Source: Alistipes sp. (GTDB lineage: Bacteria; Bacteroidota; Bacteroidia; Bacteroidales; Rikenellaceae). Taken from it: a DNA stretch of 11,804 bases. The position numbers and the translations under genes were made by a program. Below the pieces are notes generated by a model. That model was given only the letters and a program-made list of their open reading frames with translations. It made no database searches and had not been told where the DNA came from. The DNA is taken from the NCBI GenBank assembly GCA_009774895.1, contig VSOO01000031.1, forward strand, positions 1 through 11,804, in the 5' to 3' direction. Shown piece after piece: positions 10,397 to 11,804 of the stretch; position 1 is the stretch's first letter, and each line of letters begins with the position of its first letter.

Positions 10397-11804
10397 TTAT
10401 TCGTTTTTCGTTTCATTCATTTTGCGCAGCGGGTCGAACGGACGCAGCGCCATCTCGAAGCCCGCATTCTTGTAGAACTCGACGAACGTGAGTCGCATGG
10501 GATGCACGAACGACGAAATGGCGGACATGAAGAGGTTGATGCCATGGCCGACGAGCAGGATGAGCACCATCACGACGACCTTCACGACCGGGATGTCGGG
10601 GCTCAGACCCTGTGCCAGGTCGTTGAAGACCGTGGCGAGGATGCCGCCCGAGAGTCCGATGGCGAACAGTCGGATGTACGACAGCACGTCGGAGAGGATG
10701 CCCGTGAGGTTGTTGTAGAAATCCCACAGTCCCGCACCGAAATTGACCAGCGGATTGCGGCCCGGCGTGTTGAGCACGAGCATCAGCACGCCGCCCACGC
10801 CCAGCGCCGCATAGAAAGCCGGCGACGAAGCCCCGAAGTGGGGAATGGCCCACGCGGGGTCGAGCATCGGCAGCCCCACGGCCAGGCTCGCGGACAGCAC
10901 CACGATGAACCATCCGAGCACGCCGAACGAGTAGCGGAAGCCGAGCGTAGAGGTGATCATGACCACGCGCAGCAGCATGCCGAAGAGAATCTGGACCACA
11001 CCGATGGCCAGCGCCACCGAGAAGAAGCGCCCCTGGAAGTCGAAGAACGGCACCGCAGGGAAATACTCCTTGAGGTTCAGGCCGAAGAACGACCCGAAGA
11101 TCAGGCCGAAGAAGACCGTGGACAGCGCGCACAGCGTGGCGAACCAGGCGGCGCGGCGCATCGTCGGCTCGCGGAAGCGGCGCAGCATGAAGAGCCCCGC
11201 CAGGAGCAGGATCAGTCCGTAGCCCGCATCGTTGAGGCAGATGCCGAAGAAGATCACGTAGAACGGTGCGAAGAACGGCGTCAGGTCGAGCGTGCCGTAC
11301 TTCGGACGCGCGTACATGTCGCCCACCATCTCGAAAATGCGGGCGAAGCGGTTGTTCTTCAGCTTCACGGGCGCATCCTCGCCGGGTGCGGGGTCGCTTT
11401 TGATCCAGACCACGTTGGGGTATTCGGCCAGCAGGGCGTCCACCCGCTCCGAAGTCTCCTTCTCGGCCCATCCCTCCATCACCGCGAGCATGCCGTCGGC
11501 CTCCTTGCGGGCCGTGGCCGTCACGCGCACCTCCTGGAGCCGCTCCTTCAGCCCGGCGGCATGTTCGGCCAGCAGGGGAAGCGACGCCGCGGCACGCGAG
11601 AACTCGCCGTCGAGCTCGCGGAGCGCGGTTTCGTTCTCGGCGATCAGGCGCTCCGCATCGCGGATGTCCATCGCGGGGGCTTTCATCTCCTGCGCGTCGA
11701 TCGCGACCTCCTCGCCGGGTGCGGCCACCACCACGAAATAGGTGTTGGAGCCCTCCTCGGCGATCGGTTCGATCGTGTAGCGCGACGACCACTCGGCCGC
11801 CGAC
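10397..11804 (-). CDS. atpI: V/A-type ATPase subunit I (membrane stator, a-subunit homologue), partial
   Basis: Subunit I is the membrane stator that offers the two ion half-channels beside the K ring. The frame stays open to the right edge, so the N-terminus is missing; 468 of probably ~600 residues are visible. The GTG at 11734 is internal, not the start, because the frame continues through coherent sequence (TIEPIAEEGSNTYFVVVAAP). The visible part begins with the soluble peripheral-arm region, including a heptad-like helical stretch (DAERLIAENETALRELDGEF). The membrane domain then starts at PFYVIFFGICLNDAGYG and has about seven or eight helices. The two channel arginines are present: one in SYIRLFAIGLSGG (codon 10670-10672) and one in HPMRLTFVEFYKN (codon 10493-10495), corresponding to Arg573 and Arg629 of E. 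hirae NtpI. Subunit K follows 30 bases downstream. Other subunits should lie to the right, beyond the window. Confidence 0.95.
   Translation of the reverse strand, partial: SAAEWSSRYTIEPIAEEGSNTYFVVVAAPGEEVAIDAQEMKAPAMDIRDAERLIAENETALRELDGEFSRAAASLPLLAEHAAGLKERLQEVRVTATARKEADGMLAVMEGWAEKETSERVDALLAEYPNVVWIKSDPAPGEDAPVKLKNNRFARIFEMVGDMYARPKYGTLDLTPFFAPFYVIFFGICLNDAGYGLILLLAGLFMLRRFREPTMRRAAWFATLCALSTVFFGLIFGSFFGLNLKEYFPAVPFFDFQGRFFSVALAIGVVQILFGMLLRVVMITSTLGFRYSFGVLGWFIVVLSASLAVGLPMLDPAWAIPHFGASSPAFYAALGVGGVLMLVLNTPGRNPLVNFGAGLWDFYNNLTGILSDVLSYIRLFAIGLSGGILATVFNDLAQGLSPDIPVVKVVVMVLILLVGHGINLFMSAISSFVHPMRLTFVEFYKNAGFEMALRPFDPLRKMNETKNE

Noticed and set aside
11732..11734. GTG as the start of subunit I
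   Set aside because: The frame continues coherently to the window edge, and the family needs a longer N-terminal domain, so the gene is truncated by the window.

Overview
The window is GC-rich DNA with a strong G/C bias at third codon positions. It looks chromosomal and housekeeping, and comes from a bacterium of the phylum Bacteroidota. The best guess is Alistipes or a close relative (Rikenellaceae). This rests on the high GC, a glutaminyl cyclotransferase of the kind common in Bacteroidota, an A-rich rather than Shine-Dalgarno-like leader before the ATPase K gene, a V/A-type ATPase with subunit order I-K, and futalosine-pathway menaquinone synthesis. The genus is inferred, not proven.

Positions 1-8219 (+ strand) hold a very compact gene string: the 3' end of a glutaminyl-peptide cyclotransferase, then metH, metF, an M20-family amidohydrolase and rnr (RNase R). 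All four junctions are stop/start overlaps (ATGA or TGATG), so the genes are almost certainly co-transcribed and translationally coupled. MetF makes 5-methyl-tetrahydrofolate and MetH passes its methyl group to homocysteine, so these two form a functional pair. The cyclotransferase, amidohydrolase and RNase R have no obvious biochemical link to them.

After a 153-base spacer comes mqnC (8373-9473, +), a radical SAM enzyme of the futalosine route to menaquinone. A long hairpin with a T-run (9508-9571) ends this transcription unit.

From 9572 to 9855 I see no credible gene; this GC-rich stretch has short imperfect repeats and may be a dispersed intergenic element. A 17-bp hairpin (9856-9892) follows, just downstream of the convergent minus-strand ATPase genes: subunit K (the membrane rotor ring) and subunit I (the membrane stator), the latter cut by the right edge. 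The K subunit keeps the residue set that binds sodium in the Enterococcus hirae V-ATPase, which suggests a sodium-coupled enzyme.

I found no CRISPR array, tRNA, rRNA, insertion sequence, phage gene or defence system. The window reads as ordinary core genome. The points most worth a second look are the overlapping operon, the predicted sodium specificity, the repeat-built RNase R tail and the intergenic stretch between the convergent units.
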